A program made the translations under genes and the position numbers. Of a stretch of 64,000 bases of DNA, positions 25,622 to 34,187 are shown piece after piece. Positions within the stretch are counted from its first letter, which is position 1. Every line of letters starts with the position of its first letter. The stretch spans positions 3,782,001 to 3,846,000 of the forward strand of contig NZ_CP033917.1 of assembly GCF_003815655.1 (NCBI RefSeq), given 5' to 3'. This DNA comes from Chryseobacterium sp. G0201 (GTDB lineage: Bacteria > Bacteroidota > Bacteroidia > Flavobacteriales > Weeksellaceae). The notes beneath the pieces were generated by a model, which was given only the letters and a program-made list of their open reading frames with translations, did not search any database and had not been told where the DNA came from.

Positions 25622-27351
25622 TGAAGAGAATCAAGGAAATAACAATTAAGAATTTTAAGGCATTTCAGAGTGAACAGGTTTTTTCAATTGAGGGAAAACA
25701 TGTGTTAGTTTATGGTAATAACGGCTCTGGCAAATCCTCTTTATTTTGGGCCTTATATACATTTTTGCAAAGTAGTACTAAGGACGATGATCAAGTACAG
25801 AAGTATTTTAAGAAATATCTGGAGTCCGACAAAGGAACTCATCAAACATTAAGAAATGTTTTTGTTGACGCAAAAGAGGATTCGTACATAAAATTAACTT
25901 CGATAGATACAGACACTCAAGTTGAGCAGACTTTTACGATTTCGCATGACGTTATCAATACGAATAACCCGGCAGATACCCTTATACAAGAGTTAAATTT
26001 GGCAAGTGATTTTATCAATTATAAGCTTCTTCAAAATTTTTATCGCTCCTCGCACAAGCAGGAGGTGAATTTGTGGCCAGTATTTGAGCGTGACATTTTT
26101 CCCTTCTTGATGGATGGGGCTAATAACTGGCTTAATGACATCATCAAAAAGCCGACGTTGGATGTTCCTCGAAGTCCAAAAGGTGCAGTTGCTTCGCGGG
26201 GCAGAAAGACCAAATACATCGAAGGTATCGACGCCCTAAACGTGAGAATCCAAAATTTACTTTCAAGAATAGCAGAGAATGCTAACAATTTTCTAAAAGA
26301 CCATTTTTACGAAGGTAAAGATGTAATGCGCGTTAGCCTAAGTTTTGAAGGCAAATTTAATTTTGATTTGATCAAAACAAAAATTTGGGGAGACAGAAAA
26401 CAAAGTATTCGAGAGGAAGAGTTGCAGATTAAATTAACAGTTGATGTTTTTGACGAACATTACCCTGGTAACTGGCGAAGAATTGAGAGAGTTCATTCTT
26501 TTTTAAATGAGGCTCAGCTAACAAGGATCGCTATCGGAATACGTGTTGGTGCCCTAAGAAATAGACCTTTGGCGGCTGCCAAATTTAAAATATTAGTGCT
26601 TGATGATATGTTGTTAAGCTTAGATTTATCAAACAGGATGGATGTAGTGCGCATTATTCTTAATAAGGAAAATAAAGATGAGTTGAAATTTTTTGATGGA
26701 CTTCAAAAATTTATTTTTACTCATGATAAAGGTTTCTTTAACCTACTTCGTAGAAATACAAACGATGAAGAGTGGGTCTATTTCGATTTTAATAAAGTAG
26801 AGACCAGTAACGATGCCCCATCAATAAAAGAAAATTTAACTCCCCTCCAACTTGCAATTAAAAATTTTGACCAAAATGAGTTTGAAAATGCAGGCAACAA
26901 TCTACGGTTAGAAGCTGAGGCAATTTTGTCTTCCTTTCTTGATCCAGAAATGAAAAATATGGGTACAGGTTTTACAACTTTAAAAAATAAGTTAAATGAA
27001 GCCTATAATATAGTTTCATCTGATAGTTACTTAAAATTTAAACAGACCTTTATTAAGAGTGAATATGACATTGCCAAGATTAAGAAAATTGCTACAGATT
27101 TTGAAAACGATGATGCACTGGATGCTGGCGATAAAGGAAGATTGAGGACTTATCGAAACCGTCTTCTTAATTTTTTCATTGAAATGAACGAAAAAAATTT
27201 ATCTAAAGAGAAAGTTTTGCATGATGTTGAAGAAATTCTTGATAGAATTCTTAATCCAGCTTCTCATCATACAGATAACCCGCTCCATAGAGCGGAATTA
27301 AAAGACGCTATTGAAAGAATTAAAGATTTAAAAGAACACTTAGATCAATAA
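25621..27351 (+). CDS. SMC/RecF-like AAA ATPase of the methylase operon
   Basis: Walker A GNNGSGKSS spans residues 32-40 after the usual IKNFKAF start, an ABC-like signature occurs as FLNEAQLTRIAIG near 293-305, and Walker B ILVLDDM has Asp328-Asp329. The nucleotide domain is split by a 250-residue insert with little coiled coil. The last 180 residues form a helical domain ending NPASHHTDNPLHRAEL, a tail seen in ATPases of defence loci. It is translationally coupled to the methylase (1-nt overlap), so it is very likely part of the same system, perhaps as sensor or loader. A role like RloC or OLD proteins is possible, but no nuclease motif is visible. Confidence 0.8.
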   Translation: MKRIKEITIKNFKAFQSEQVFSIEGKHVLVYGNNGSGKSSLFWALYTFLQSSTKDDDQVQKYFKKYLESDKGTHQTLRNVFVDAKEDSYIKLTSIDTDTQVEQTFTISHDVINTNNPADTLIQELNLASDFINYKLLQNFYRSSHKQEVNLWPVFERDIFPFLMDGANNWLNDIIKKPTLDVPRSPKGAVASRGRKTKYIEGIDALNVRIQNLLSRIAENANNFLKDHFYEGKDVMRVSLSFEGKFNFDLIKTKIWGDRKQSIREEELQIKLTVDVFDEHYPGNWRRIERVHSFLNEAQLTRIAIGIRVGALRNRPLAAAKFKILVLDDMLLSLDLSNRMDVVRIILNKENKDELKFFDGLQKFIFTHDKGFFNLLRRNTNDEEWVYFDFNKVETSNDAPSIKENLTPLQLAIKNFDQNEFENAGNNLRLEAEAILSSFLDPEMKNMGTGFTTLKNKLNEAYNIVSSDSYLKFKQTFIKSEYDIAKIKKIATDFENDDALDAGDKGRLRTYRNRLLNFFIEMNEKNLSKEKVLHDVEEILDRILNPASHHTDNPLHRAELKDAIERIKDLKEHLDQ

Positions 27352-27702
27352 TAATTAATTGGAGAAATGAGATTTTTGCATGTTTTCAATATTTTACTTT
27401 GCAGCAGAGTTAAGTCTGGCAAATAGTATAGTTGTGTAAAATATAGTATGTCTTTTAAGGCAATCTACTAATTTGGCAATAGGACAGGTTACCTAAAAAG
27501 CAAATCTGAAATTTTTTGTTATTCTCGGTCGAAATCACTGTAGACAGTCGATAAAAGATTGTTATAGTTCGCTCCAAATGGTGCTCTTTTTGTAACGTGA
27601 AGGCTCAAAAAGCAAGTATTAATTTAGAAATAAAACTGTCTGTAAATATTTAAAAACTTATTTTTGTAGAATGGGGAATTATATTTCAAAGGAAAGCATA
27701 TC
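27352..27702. other. Gap between the two methylase modules
   Basis: No gene, hairpin or repeat was seen in these 351 nt. The length and the lack of coupling suggest that the second methylase module (27703-31465) has its own promoter; AATTATATTTCAAAGG just before the ATG is AT-rich but carries no clear -7 box. Confidence 0.4.
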
Positions 27703-30700
27703 ATGAAAAGCCATGAAATTGTAACCTCAATAGGTTTACAGAGAGCGATATCGGTCGATTCGGAATTTAATAAACTTTCCGAAAGTCAGGTTCTTGTTTT
27801 AGATCAGATTCGTGAATTTGAAGTTGATGCTGTATACTTTAATACCGATGATGCTGGAAACAGTTTTCCTGCAATCTTCGTAAAAAGTGTTAATTTATTT
27901 GATGCCAAGATCTTACGGGAAATAGCGGAAGCACAACGTAAGATTTGGAATTATAAAAAGGTCCTCTTCTTATATGTTTACTCGGAATTTGAGTTGCGTA
28001 TCTACAACTGTTCTGATAAACCACTCACTATAACGCAAAACAATTTCGACGAAGAAAAAGAACTGCAAAAAATCGAGATTGTTCGTTACGTATTTTCTGA
28101 CAGCGAAAAATTGGACCAGCTAAATAGACTCTTTTCTATGATGGCAATTGATTCGGGAAGCATATGGACGCTTGAAGAAGCCGAGTTTGTTAGAAAAAAA
28201 ATCAATATACAAAAGAGGGTTGATAAATACCTCGTGGAAAGCTTGGTAAATACTGCCAAGCAGCTCGAAGACCAAGGGTTGGAGATAAATCTAATTCATA
28301 GACTTATTTTACGATCGCTTTTTTTATTGTATCTCGAAGACAGGGATGCAACCGATGAGAAGTTTTACTCCAATATTATGAAAGGAGCTAAATCTTTTTT
28401 CGATATTCTTGAAGATACCACAGCAACTTATGCCCTTTTCCAAAAATTGGATGATCATTTCAATGGGAATGTGTTTAGCATGACTGATGATGAGAATATA
28501 AGCGTTGCTCAACTCCAACTTATAAAAAAGTGTTTTATAAGTGGTAATGATCACACACCTCAAGCTAACTTATTTGTAAATTGGCGACTATTCGATTTTA
28601 GTATTATCCAGATTGAACTTTTAAGCGAAATCTATGAAAATTTTCTTTTCGAGACAGACCCGGAACTAAAAAAACAAACTGGTACATATTACACACCTCC
28701 TACCTTGGTTGAGTTTATCCTCAACGAGCAACTGCCTGTAAACAATGGCGAGACAGATTATGAACTTAAAATTCTTGATCCTACATGTGGATCCGGTATT
28801 TTTTTGGTTGAAAGCTTTAAGCGTTTGGTCAAGCGTTACGAAAATCACCATAAGCGGAAACTAACTGACTTTAACGAATTGAAGAAACTGCTTACCGAGC
28901 ATATTTTTGGAATTGAACTTCACCCGCAAGCAATCAAGGTTGCCGCCTTTAGTTTATATCTCGCACTGGTCGATAATCTGAATCCAAAGACCATTTGGCA
29001 GAGTAAACATTATAGACTGCCAAACCTTATAAATAATCCTAATGATGGGGCCCTTAAAGAGCAGGGTAATAATCTGTTTTGTAGGGATACCATTGAAATC
29101 AACCCCGAAATAGAAAGCATCAGATTTGATTTGGTAGTAGGAAATCCGCCATTTGGCACGGATATAAAATCGGAGTCGATTAGGACATATTGTGATCAAC
29201 ATGGCTTCGCAAAAGAAATGGTTCTGCCTTTTTTGCACAAGGCCGCATCTTTTGCACCTGACGGGAAAATTGCTCTTATCTTCAATACAAAGGTATTGAC
29301 AAATACAGGTTCTAATTATCAAAATTTCAGACGATGGCTTTTTAATGAATGTTATGTGGAAAAGGTTTATAACTTTTCTATTCTTCGTAATGCCAAAAAA
29401 AATTTTGGAGGACAGTTATTTGGAGATGCGACAGGCCCTATAAGTATTGTCTACTACCAAAAGTTAGCGCCTGAGGATCCTTCTGATAAAATAATTTATG
29501 TAGCGCCTAAAACATATATCAAGTCCAATATTATCGAAGGATTGAGCATCGATTTTTCAGATGTCAAACATCTTCCACGTGAAGAATGTAGAAAAGATAA
29601 CACCAAGATATGGAAGGTCGCTATGTGGGGAGGTATGAGTGACTGGCAATTGGTTGAAAGACTAAGTAGTAGCGTGTACCAAGATATCGAATCTTACAAC
29701 AAGAATTATAATATACAATCAGCTGTTGGGTTTCAGCTTTTAACACAAGTTAAAGATAAGCCCAAGATGTCAAAAATTCTGACCCGGCTACCTTATTTGG
29801 ATACTGATCTTATCACAAAATATTACACACCCGATACCGTATTGGGTAATGTGAGAAATTCAATAAAGACAGCTAAGGCAAAAGATTTTTACACTAAACT
29901 TTACGAAGTACAGAATATTTCGCAGATTGATCAACTTACATCATTCAGAAGACTTGGCGATGTTGATGCATTCACAAATCCGCATATTTTATTAAAAAAA
30001 GGACTTGAAATGAATACTGTGTGCGCCACCTATATTAGTAAGGATTGTTCGTTCAGAGATGGGGTATATGGATTCTATTCAAATATTGATGAAGTTGAAA
30101 GATTACATACTTTAATGGCTTACTTTAACTCTTCCATAAGCACTTACTTTTTGTTTATGACTATTTCTTCTTACGGTATTGAAAGAGAACAGATAATGAA
30201 AGGAGAGTATTTATCAATACCGATTAACCTTAGTAAAGAAGAAGATGATCTAATTGCTAGTACGTCGAGGGATATTATTTCGAAGCTTAAGAGTAAATCT
30301 TTCCTATATGATTATATCGAAGAACAAGATATTAAAATTCAAATTGACTTTATTGATCAGATAATTTTTAAGAGTTTCGACCTTACTGATAATGAGATTG
30401 TTGTAATCAATGATGCAATAAAATTCAGCATAGATTTGTTTCATAAGCAGGAAAAATCACATGCACTGTATCAAGTTTTGCAGGAGCAGATTACGTTATA
30501 TTCAGACATTATCAGCACTGAAATAAATGATTTATTGGATGGGCAGGATCTTTTTGCAAATATGACATGCTATAATATAAGCAGATATACGTCTTTAATA
30601 GTTACAAAATTGACATTTGAAAATGTGAAAAAAGATATTTGTTTCTCTGAAGAATACATTGACGATGAGCTTCGTAGACTTGATAATTATCTTTGGGAAC

Positions 30701-30855
30701 GGAAATCAACTAATATTTACTTTAGGAAAAAACTCAACTATAAAGATGGAAGGGATATCTTTATAATCCGACCTAACCAGCGCCGTTTCTGGACTCAGTC
30801 AATGGCACTAGAAGATGCATCCGAATTAATTTTAGAAATTTTAAACGGCAATTAG
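27703..30855 (+). CDS. N6-adenine DNA methyltransferase, second module
   Basis: The 1050-residue enzyme has motif I LDPTCGSG (Asp359 to Gly365) and motif IV NPPF at 481-484, with KQTGTYYTPPTLVEFIL before motif I as in type I HsdM and type IIG proteins. Residues 1-130 show the domain usual for this group (DAVYFNTDDAGNSFPAIFVKSV...AQRKIWNYKKVLFLYVYS), which looks like a nuclease fold without an intact acid set. The C-terminal 450 residues probably read the target. It has little similarity to the methylase at 21860 beyond the motifs, so it is not a recent copy. The next gene starts 1 nt later and encodes a likely nuclease. Confidence 0.86.
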   Translation: MKSHEIVTSIGLQRAISVDSEFNKLSESQVLVLDQIREFEVDAVYFNTDDAGNSFPAIFVKSVNLFDAKILREIAEAQRKIWNYKKVLFLYVYSEFELRIYNCSDKPLTITQNNFDEEKELQKIEIVRYVFSDSEKLDQLNRLFSMMAIDSGSIWTLEEAEFVRKKINIQKRVDKYLVESLVNTAKQLEDQGLEINLIHRLILRSLFLLYLEDRDATDEKFYSNIMKGAKSFFDILEDTTATYALFQKLDDHFNGNVFSMTDDENISVAQLQLIKKCFISGNDHTPQANLFVNWRLFDFSIIQIELLSEIYENFLFETDPELKKQTGTYYTPPTLVEFILNEQLPVNNGETDYELKILDPTCGSGIFLVESFKRLVKRYENHHKRKLTDFNELKKLLTEHIFGIELHPQAIKVAAFSLYLALVDNLNPKTIWQSKHYRLPNLINNPNDGALKEQGNNLFCRDTIEINPEIESIRFDLVVGNPPFGTDIKSESIRTYCDQHGFAKEMVLPFLHKAASFAPDGKIALIFNTKVLTNTGSNYQNFRRWLFNECYVEKVYNFSILRNAKKNFGGQLFGDATGPISIVYYQKLAPEDPSDKIIYVAPKTYIKSNIIEGLSIDFSDVKHLPREECRKDNTKIWKVAMWGGMSDWQLVERLSSSVYQDIESYNKNYNIQSAVGFQLLTQVKDKPKMSKILTRLPYLDTDLITKYYTPDTVLGNVRNSIKTAKAKDFYTKLYEVQNISQIDQLTSFRRLGDVDAFTNPHILLKKGLEMNTVCATYISKDCSFRDGVYGFYSNIDEVERLHTLMAYFNSSISTYFLFMTISSYGIEREQIMKGEYLSIPINLSKEEDDLIASTSRDIISKLKSKSFLYDYIEEQDIKIQIDFIDQIIFKSFDLTDNEIVVINDAIKFSIDLFHKQEKSHALYQVLQEQITLYSDIISTEINDLLDGQDLFANMTCYNISRYTSLIVTKLTFENVKKDICFSEEYIDDELRRLDNYLWERKSTNIYFRKKLNYKDGRDIFIIRPNQRRFWTQSMALEDASELILEILNGN

Positions 30856-30856
30856 G

Positions 30857-31465
30857 ATGGCTATAGATAATGAAATCTACCAGAATTTCAAAATTGCATT
30901 TGAAAATCGCTGTTTTAAGCTTCTCACTCAAGCTTATCAAACTTCATTAACCAGGAATGTAATCCAGCTAGATTGGAATGAAAATGATATTTCTTCTGAA
31001 TTGCACGAATACATAAAAGTAAACCCGCTTAGGTCTAAATGGAAAGTTTCTTCCAATGTCGAGGCTCATCTTCCAATAGCAATTTCAAAATTAAAAGGTT
31101 TTTCAGCTACATTTCCACGAATTGATTTCCGCTTAACATCTTTTATGTCCGCATTTGAATATGAGTACTTTTTTGAAGCTAAAAATCTTAAAGAAAGAGA
31201 TTCAGCGTTAAAGCGCAGATATATTGATACGGGAATCGACAATTTCACATCAGGTAAGTATAAAGAAGGTAGCCTTGTCGGATATGTTCTGGATGGTGTT
31301 ACAGTTAATACAATAGATGGAATCAATAAGTTGCTGAAGAAAGACAGTAGAGGTACTGAAAGATTGATTAGGAAATTAAATGTTCTGCATAGTGATTATT
31401 ATGAATCCGAGCACAGTAAAATTGGTACGATAAAACACTTTCTCCTTAATTTTGTTCCAATTTAA
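30857..31465 (+). CDS. Small PD-(D/E)XK nuclease paired with the methylase
   Basis: In this 202-residue protein Asp90 (in RIDFRLTSF) is followed 17 residues later by Glu107-Ala-Lys109 (YFFEAKNL), the D...ExK set of restriction-type nucleases. After it, RYIDTGIDNFTSGKY and GSLVGYVLDG match the conserved end of a family usually annotated as hypothetical and found beside Eco57I-like methylases. It starts 1 nt after the methylase stop, so the two make a compact modification/cleavage pair. It has no signal peptide, fitting a cytoplasmic role. The cut site and dependence on the methylase are unknown. Confidence 0.72.
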   Translation: MAIDNEIYQNFKIAFENRCFKLLTQAYQTSLTRNVIQLDWNENDISSELHEYIKVNPLRSKWKVSSNVEAHLPIAISKLKGFSATFPRIDFRLTSFMSAFEYEYFFEAKNLKERDSALKRRYIDTGIDNFTSGKYKEGSLVGYVLDGVTVNTIDGINKLLKKDSRGTERLIRKLNVLHSDYYESEHSKIGTIKHFLLNFVPI

Positions 31466-31924
31466 TTTTGCAAGTAGTAAAAATATACGTATTACTTTCA
31501 CTGCTTACCAAGTTTTTTCGATTTTTTCGAATAATATTAATTTTAGTAATCTTTTGTTTAGCTCGGGATTCCGCTAAAAGTGGTTGTTTGCATGTTTTGG
31601 TCGTTTTGGTTCATATACCAATAAATTTGACCCTCTGTCGCCAATTTTAGAATACTCCGAAACAAAATGGTTATCAGGATGTAATCAAAAAATTATTTTG
31701 GTGAAGAGCGGTCAATAGGTTATGGTTTTCCAGTGACGGTTTAGATACTGAGTTATTAAATTTACTTGCTAATCGGGTTAGATAAAAAATCTAATTAAGT
31801 ATTCAATAAACAGTCAATTATGCTTTGTCTGTTAGTAAGAATTGCATATATTTGTACTTGAAAACTAAAACGTTCTTTAAGTTAATACGTGAAAATTGGT
31901 AATTATATTTTTAATGTCTTACTT

Positions 31925-32083
31925 GTGGCAATTTAATGGCACTCAAAAATATTAAAAATGTAACATGCAGAATATTAGCGCTTTATTGGTTAGGGTTCGA
32001 TTCCCGTCCATTCCGCGCTCAGATGAGAACTGAAAATTGATTTTTGAAAATAAAGATAAAGAGTGTGGCAATATCGTGGCAAT
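31925..32083 (+). repeat. GTGGCAAT repeats flanking a tRNA fragment
   Basis: GTGGCAAT occurs at 31925-31932, 32065-32072 and 32076-32083, the last two 11 bp apart (one helical turn). Short direct repeats next to an attachment core are typical binding sites of tyrosine integrases or excisionases, but no integrase is present to confirm this. Confidence 0.45.
31993..32016 (+). other. tRNA 3'-end fragment, probable att core 1
   Basis: GGGTTCGATTCCCGTCC followed by ATTCCGC reads as a T-arm and the 3' side of an acceptor stem. No 5' half (D-arm, anticodon arm) lies upstream, so this is a fragment, as is left at one end of an island integrated into a tRNA gene. Confidence 0.6.
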
Positions 32084-32138
32084 TTGCATTCTTAAAATAA
32101 AAAAATCAATGTCTATCGTATATGGAAGGAGTAGGTGA

Positions 32139-32157
32139 GAATCCCTCTCTCTCCGCA
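32139..32157 (+). other. tRNA-Ser-like 3'-end fragment, probable att core 2
   Basis: GAATCCCTCTCTCTCCGCA matches the end of a Bacteroidota tRNA-Ser: T-arm side, acceptor strand CTCTCC, then discriminator and CA. No complete tRNA is present here. By orientation the intact gene is expected at the far left end of the island, outside the window. Confidence 0.6.
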
Positions 32158-32177
32158 AGTTGGAGAAATTAAATTTA

Positions 32178-32217
32178 AACAAACCCTTGTTAATTATATA
32201 ATTAACAAGGGTTTGTT
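32178..32217. terminator. Strong bidirectional terminator
   Basis: A 40-nt perfect palindrome (arms starting AACAAACCCTTGTTAAT) is followed by a T-rich tract. It starts 20 nt after the tRNA-like fragment, where a tRNA terminator would be expected, and so is probably the original terminator of that tRNA locus. Confidence 0.85.
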
Positions 32218-32377
32218 GTTTTTGATACATACCAAAATTATTCATTTATGCTTAAAACGGAAGGGTTTTACATTAAACGAACAATCAGACGTTATTTATA
32301 TTAAATACCGACTTTAACATATGAGATATATTCAGCATATTCTCTGCATAGAAGTTTATTAATTAAATGAAATTCTC

Positions 32378-33028
32378 TCATAATCCGAAAACTTCGCTGA
32401 TCTCTTCTATATCTGCACCTTTATAATCTGCATAAATATGAGCATGAAATTCGTTCAGGCTTTTTAGTATTCTAAAAAGCTCACTTTTCTCTTCATCCAT
32501 TAATTTTCCGGATAAAATATTTGATGTCATATTTACTTTATTAACAGACTTATGAAACATTTCTTCACCTTTTTTTGTGATGTTCAGTCTTTTGCTTCTT
32601 TTGTCGTCGTTGTCATTTTTTTCTTCTATCAGACCATATTCCAGCAGTCTTTTTATGATTTGAGTTCCGGTTTGTTTTTCGTGTCCGTTTCGTTCGATAA
32701 GCTGGATTTTTGTAAGATCTGGCTCATCTTTTAAGCGGTACAGATAAGTGAACTCTTCATTGGCGAGCTCAGGAAAATCTCCCAGACCTTTCCTTATCAA
32801 TTGTTTGGAATATCTGCTCAAAAGCAAAACCTGTTTGCAGATTTCGTTTTCGGTAAAAAAAACTTTATGCTTTTCATTTTTAAAGAGCTTTGTAGGGCTT
32901 TCTTCTGTATATTTTTTGTCGTTCAGCCACATTCGGAAATCTTCCACATTACAATTAGGCTTATAGGCTTTCGAGTTTTCAAAATCCTTTACCTTAAGAA
33001 GAAGATCAATAAAAAAATCAGTGTGCAT
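32378..33028 (-). CDS. MarR-family transcriptional regulator
   Basis: The 216-residue protein has the winged-helix core in its middle: TKIQLIERNGHEKQTGTQIIKRLLEYGLIEEKNDNDDKRSKRLNITKKGEEMF (about residues 107-160), including the DDKRSKR wing tip typical of MarR. Long helices on both sides give the dimer. Members repress genes until a phenolic or oxidant signal releases them. It is the last gene of the minus-strand operon that begins with the TetR gene at 36170, and the 45-nt gap before it contains an imperfect GTAAA/TTTAC repeat that could be its own operator. Confidence 0.82.
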   Translation of the reverse strand: MHTDFFIDLLLKVKDFENSKAYKPNCNVEDFRMWLNDKKYTEESPTKLFKNEKHKVFFTENEICKQVLLLSRYSKQLIRKGLGDFPELANEEFTYLYRLKDEPDLTKIQLIERNGHEKQTGTQIIKRLLEYGLIEEKNDNDDKRSKRLNITKKGEEMFHKSVNKVNMTSNILSGKLMDEEKSELFRILKSLNEFHAHIYADYKGADIEEISEVFGL

Positions 33029-33073
33029 AGTTTAATTTATGTAAAGATATAGGTTTTACTTATTTTGAGCCAA

Positions 33074-33772
33074 TCAAAGTTTAATACTTCCCATTCCACC
33101 GTCAATCCCAATGATTTGTCCCGTTATCCAAGAAGAATCGGCTGACAGTAAAAACTCGGTTATTTTTGCCATTTCCTCAGCATTTCCAACTCTTTGCAGA
33201 GGATGTCTTTTTCCGGAAGCTTCACGTTTTTCCGGAGTGGATAAAAGTTGTGATGCAAGATGTGTATCTGTTAAAGAAGGTGCTATCGCATTGACTCTAA
33301 TTTTCTGAGCAGAGAATTCAGCTGCAAGACTTTTCGTCAAACCTTCGACAGCGTTTTTACTGGTTGAAATAGAGGCGTGAAAGGGCATTCCCAGTTTTGC
33401 AGCTACTGAACTAAACAATACAATAGAAGCACTTTCTGACTTTTTCAAATTAGGAAGCAATTTCTGAATACATTTCACTGCACCTAAAACATTGATTTCG
33501 AAATCATTTTTAAAGTCATCTTCCGTCAATCGATTAAAAGGTTTAAGATTAATGCTTCCGGGTGCATAAACAAGACCATCAACAACTTCCGGGAAATTAA
33601 TGTCATCCAGATTTCCGTTAAGAATATCCAGTTGATGAAATTCAATATTCAGTTTTTCCAATTCAGGATTATGAGTTCTCGAAATTCCTATAACGTTATT
33701 ATTTTCCGATAGAATTTTTGCAGTGGCAAATCCGATTCCCTGTCCGCAACCCATGATTATTATATTTTTCAT
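33074..33772 (-). CDS. SDR-family oxidoreductase lacking the usual Tyr
   Basis: The NAD(P) motif GCGQGIG is at residues 8-14 and the strand end IGIDGGM is at the C-terminus, as in classical short-chain dehydrogenases (232 residues). The active-site Y-x-x-x-K is changed: FHASISTSKNAVEGL keeps the Lys but has Ile at the Tyr position. Related proteins with FHASVAAAK share this, so it is a family trait, not a mutation. The activity may differ from alcohol/ketone exchange. Its stop overlaps the ATG region of the TIGR03643 gene by 4 nt (translational coupling). Confidence 0.85.
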   Translation of the reverse strand: MKNIIIMGCGQGIGFATAKILSENNNVIGISRTHNPELEKLNIEFHQLDILNGNLDDINFPEVVDGLVYAPGSINLKPFNRLTEDDFKNDFEINVLGAVKCIQKLLPNLKKSESASIVLFSSVAAKLGMPFHASISTSKNAVEGLTKSLAAEFSAQKIRVNAIAPSLTDTHLASQLLSTPEKREASGKRHPLQRVGNAEEMAKITEFLLSADSSWITGQIIGIDGGMGSIKL

Positions 33773-34050
33773 CGTTTAGAAATTTTATTATGACTTATTG
33801 TTCTTTGTCTGCTGCATTTAAATCTGTTAATTTCCGGGTTTCTTTTCATCAGATGTTTTTTACTGATTCCGGAATTCACTCTTTTTCTCCAAAGCCTAAA
33901 ACTTGATGGTTTCAGTTCGGTTCTCATCAATTCAATCACTTCAGATTCAGCTATTTTAAATTGAAATTCGATGGCCTCAAAAGGCGTTCTGTCTTCCCAA
34001 GCCATTTCGATAATTCGGTCTGTTTGTTCGGGTCTAAATTTTTTCAGCAT
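33769..34050 (-). CDS. TIGR03643/DUF2805-family protein
   Basis: The 93-residue protein shows the whole conserved core of this small family: DRIIEMAWEDRTPFEAIEFQFKIAESEVIELMRTELKPSSFRLWRKRV. The fold is probably helix-turn-helix-like. Its role is unknown, but it is found in many bacteria next to the DUF2256 protein and photolyase/cryptochrome genes. Here it overlaps the DUF2256 gene by 17 nt upstream and the SDR gene by 4 nt downstream. No photolyase is visible in the window. The Lys/Arg-rich tail (residues 65-93) would suit nucleic-acid contact. Confidence 0.85.
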   Translation of the reverse strand: MLKKFRPEQTDRIIEMAWEDRTPFEAIEFQFKIAESEVIELMRTELKPSSFRLWRKRVNSGISKKHLMKRNPEINRFKCSRQRTISHNKISKR

Positions 34051-34186
34051 TTTTGTTCAGATTTTTATTTCTTCGGCATCTTTCGCTGCAATATTTTACG
34101 TCTTCCCAGTTTTTCTTCCACTTTTTACGCCAGTTAAAAGATAATCCACAAACTTCGCAGATTTTTGAAGGCAAGTCAGCAGGCAT
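34034..34186 (-). CDS. DUF2256 small zinc-finger-like protein
   Basis: About 50 residues with two Cys pairs (ICEVCG and YCSERC) around FNWRKKWKKNWEDVK, the DUF2256 pattern; they probably bind one zinc ion. The start was set to the ATG at 34186 (MPADLPSK), right after the AarF-like gene ends at 34188, rather than the ATG 12 codons upstream, which would lie inside that gene. Function unknown; gene context links the family to light or DNA-repair loci. Confidence 0.85.
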   Translation of the reverse strand: MPADLPSKICEVCGLSFNWRKKWKKNWEDVKYCSERCRRNKNLNKNAEKI

Positions 34187-34187
34187 T

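Larger units (their letters stand above)
31466..32377. other. Island edge: gene-free DNA with attachment-site scars
   Basis: No gene can be supported in these 912 nt. They contain the octamer GTGGCAAT three times, two tRNA 3'-end fragments and one strong terminator, each listed separately. To the left is the defence island; to the right begins the regular minus-strand operon. The first 450 nt are AT-rich without clear features. Confidence 0.6.

Noticed and set aside
18471..27351. Canonical DISARM or BREX system
   Set aside because: There is no DrmA, DrmB, PglZ, BrxC or Lon-like gene; only the SNF2, PLD and methylase types are shared, and PLD and SNF2 are fused.
31468..31650. 60-codon hydrophobic ORF after the nuclease gene
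   Set aside because: The hydrophobic run comes from AT-rich DNA, and no start signal or homology is apparent.
31925..32083. CRISPR array
   Set aside because: The repeated unit is only 8 bp and irregularly spaced, and there are no cas genes. No CRISPR-like array was seen anywhere in the window.
31993..32157. Complete tRNA genes
   Set aside because: Only the T-arm and acceptor 3' side are present; no D-arm or anticodon arm lies upstream of either fragment.
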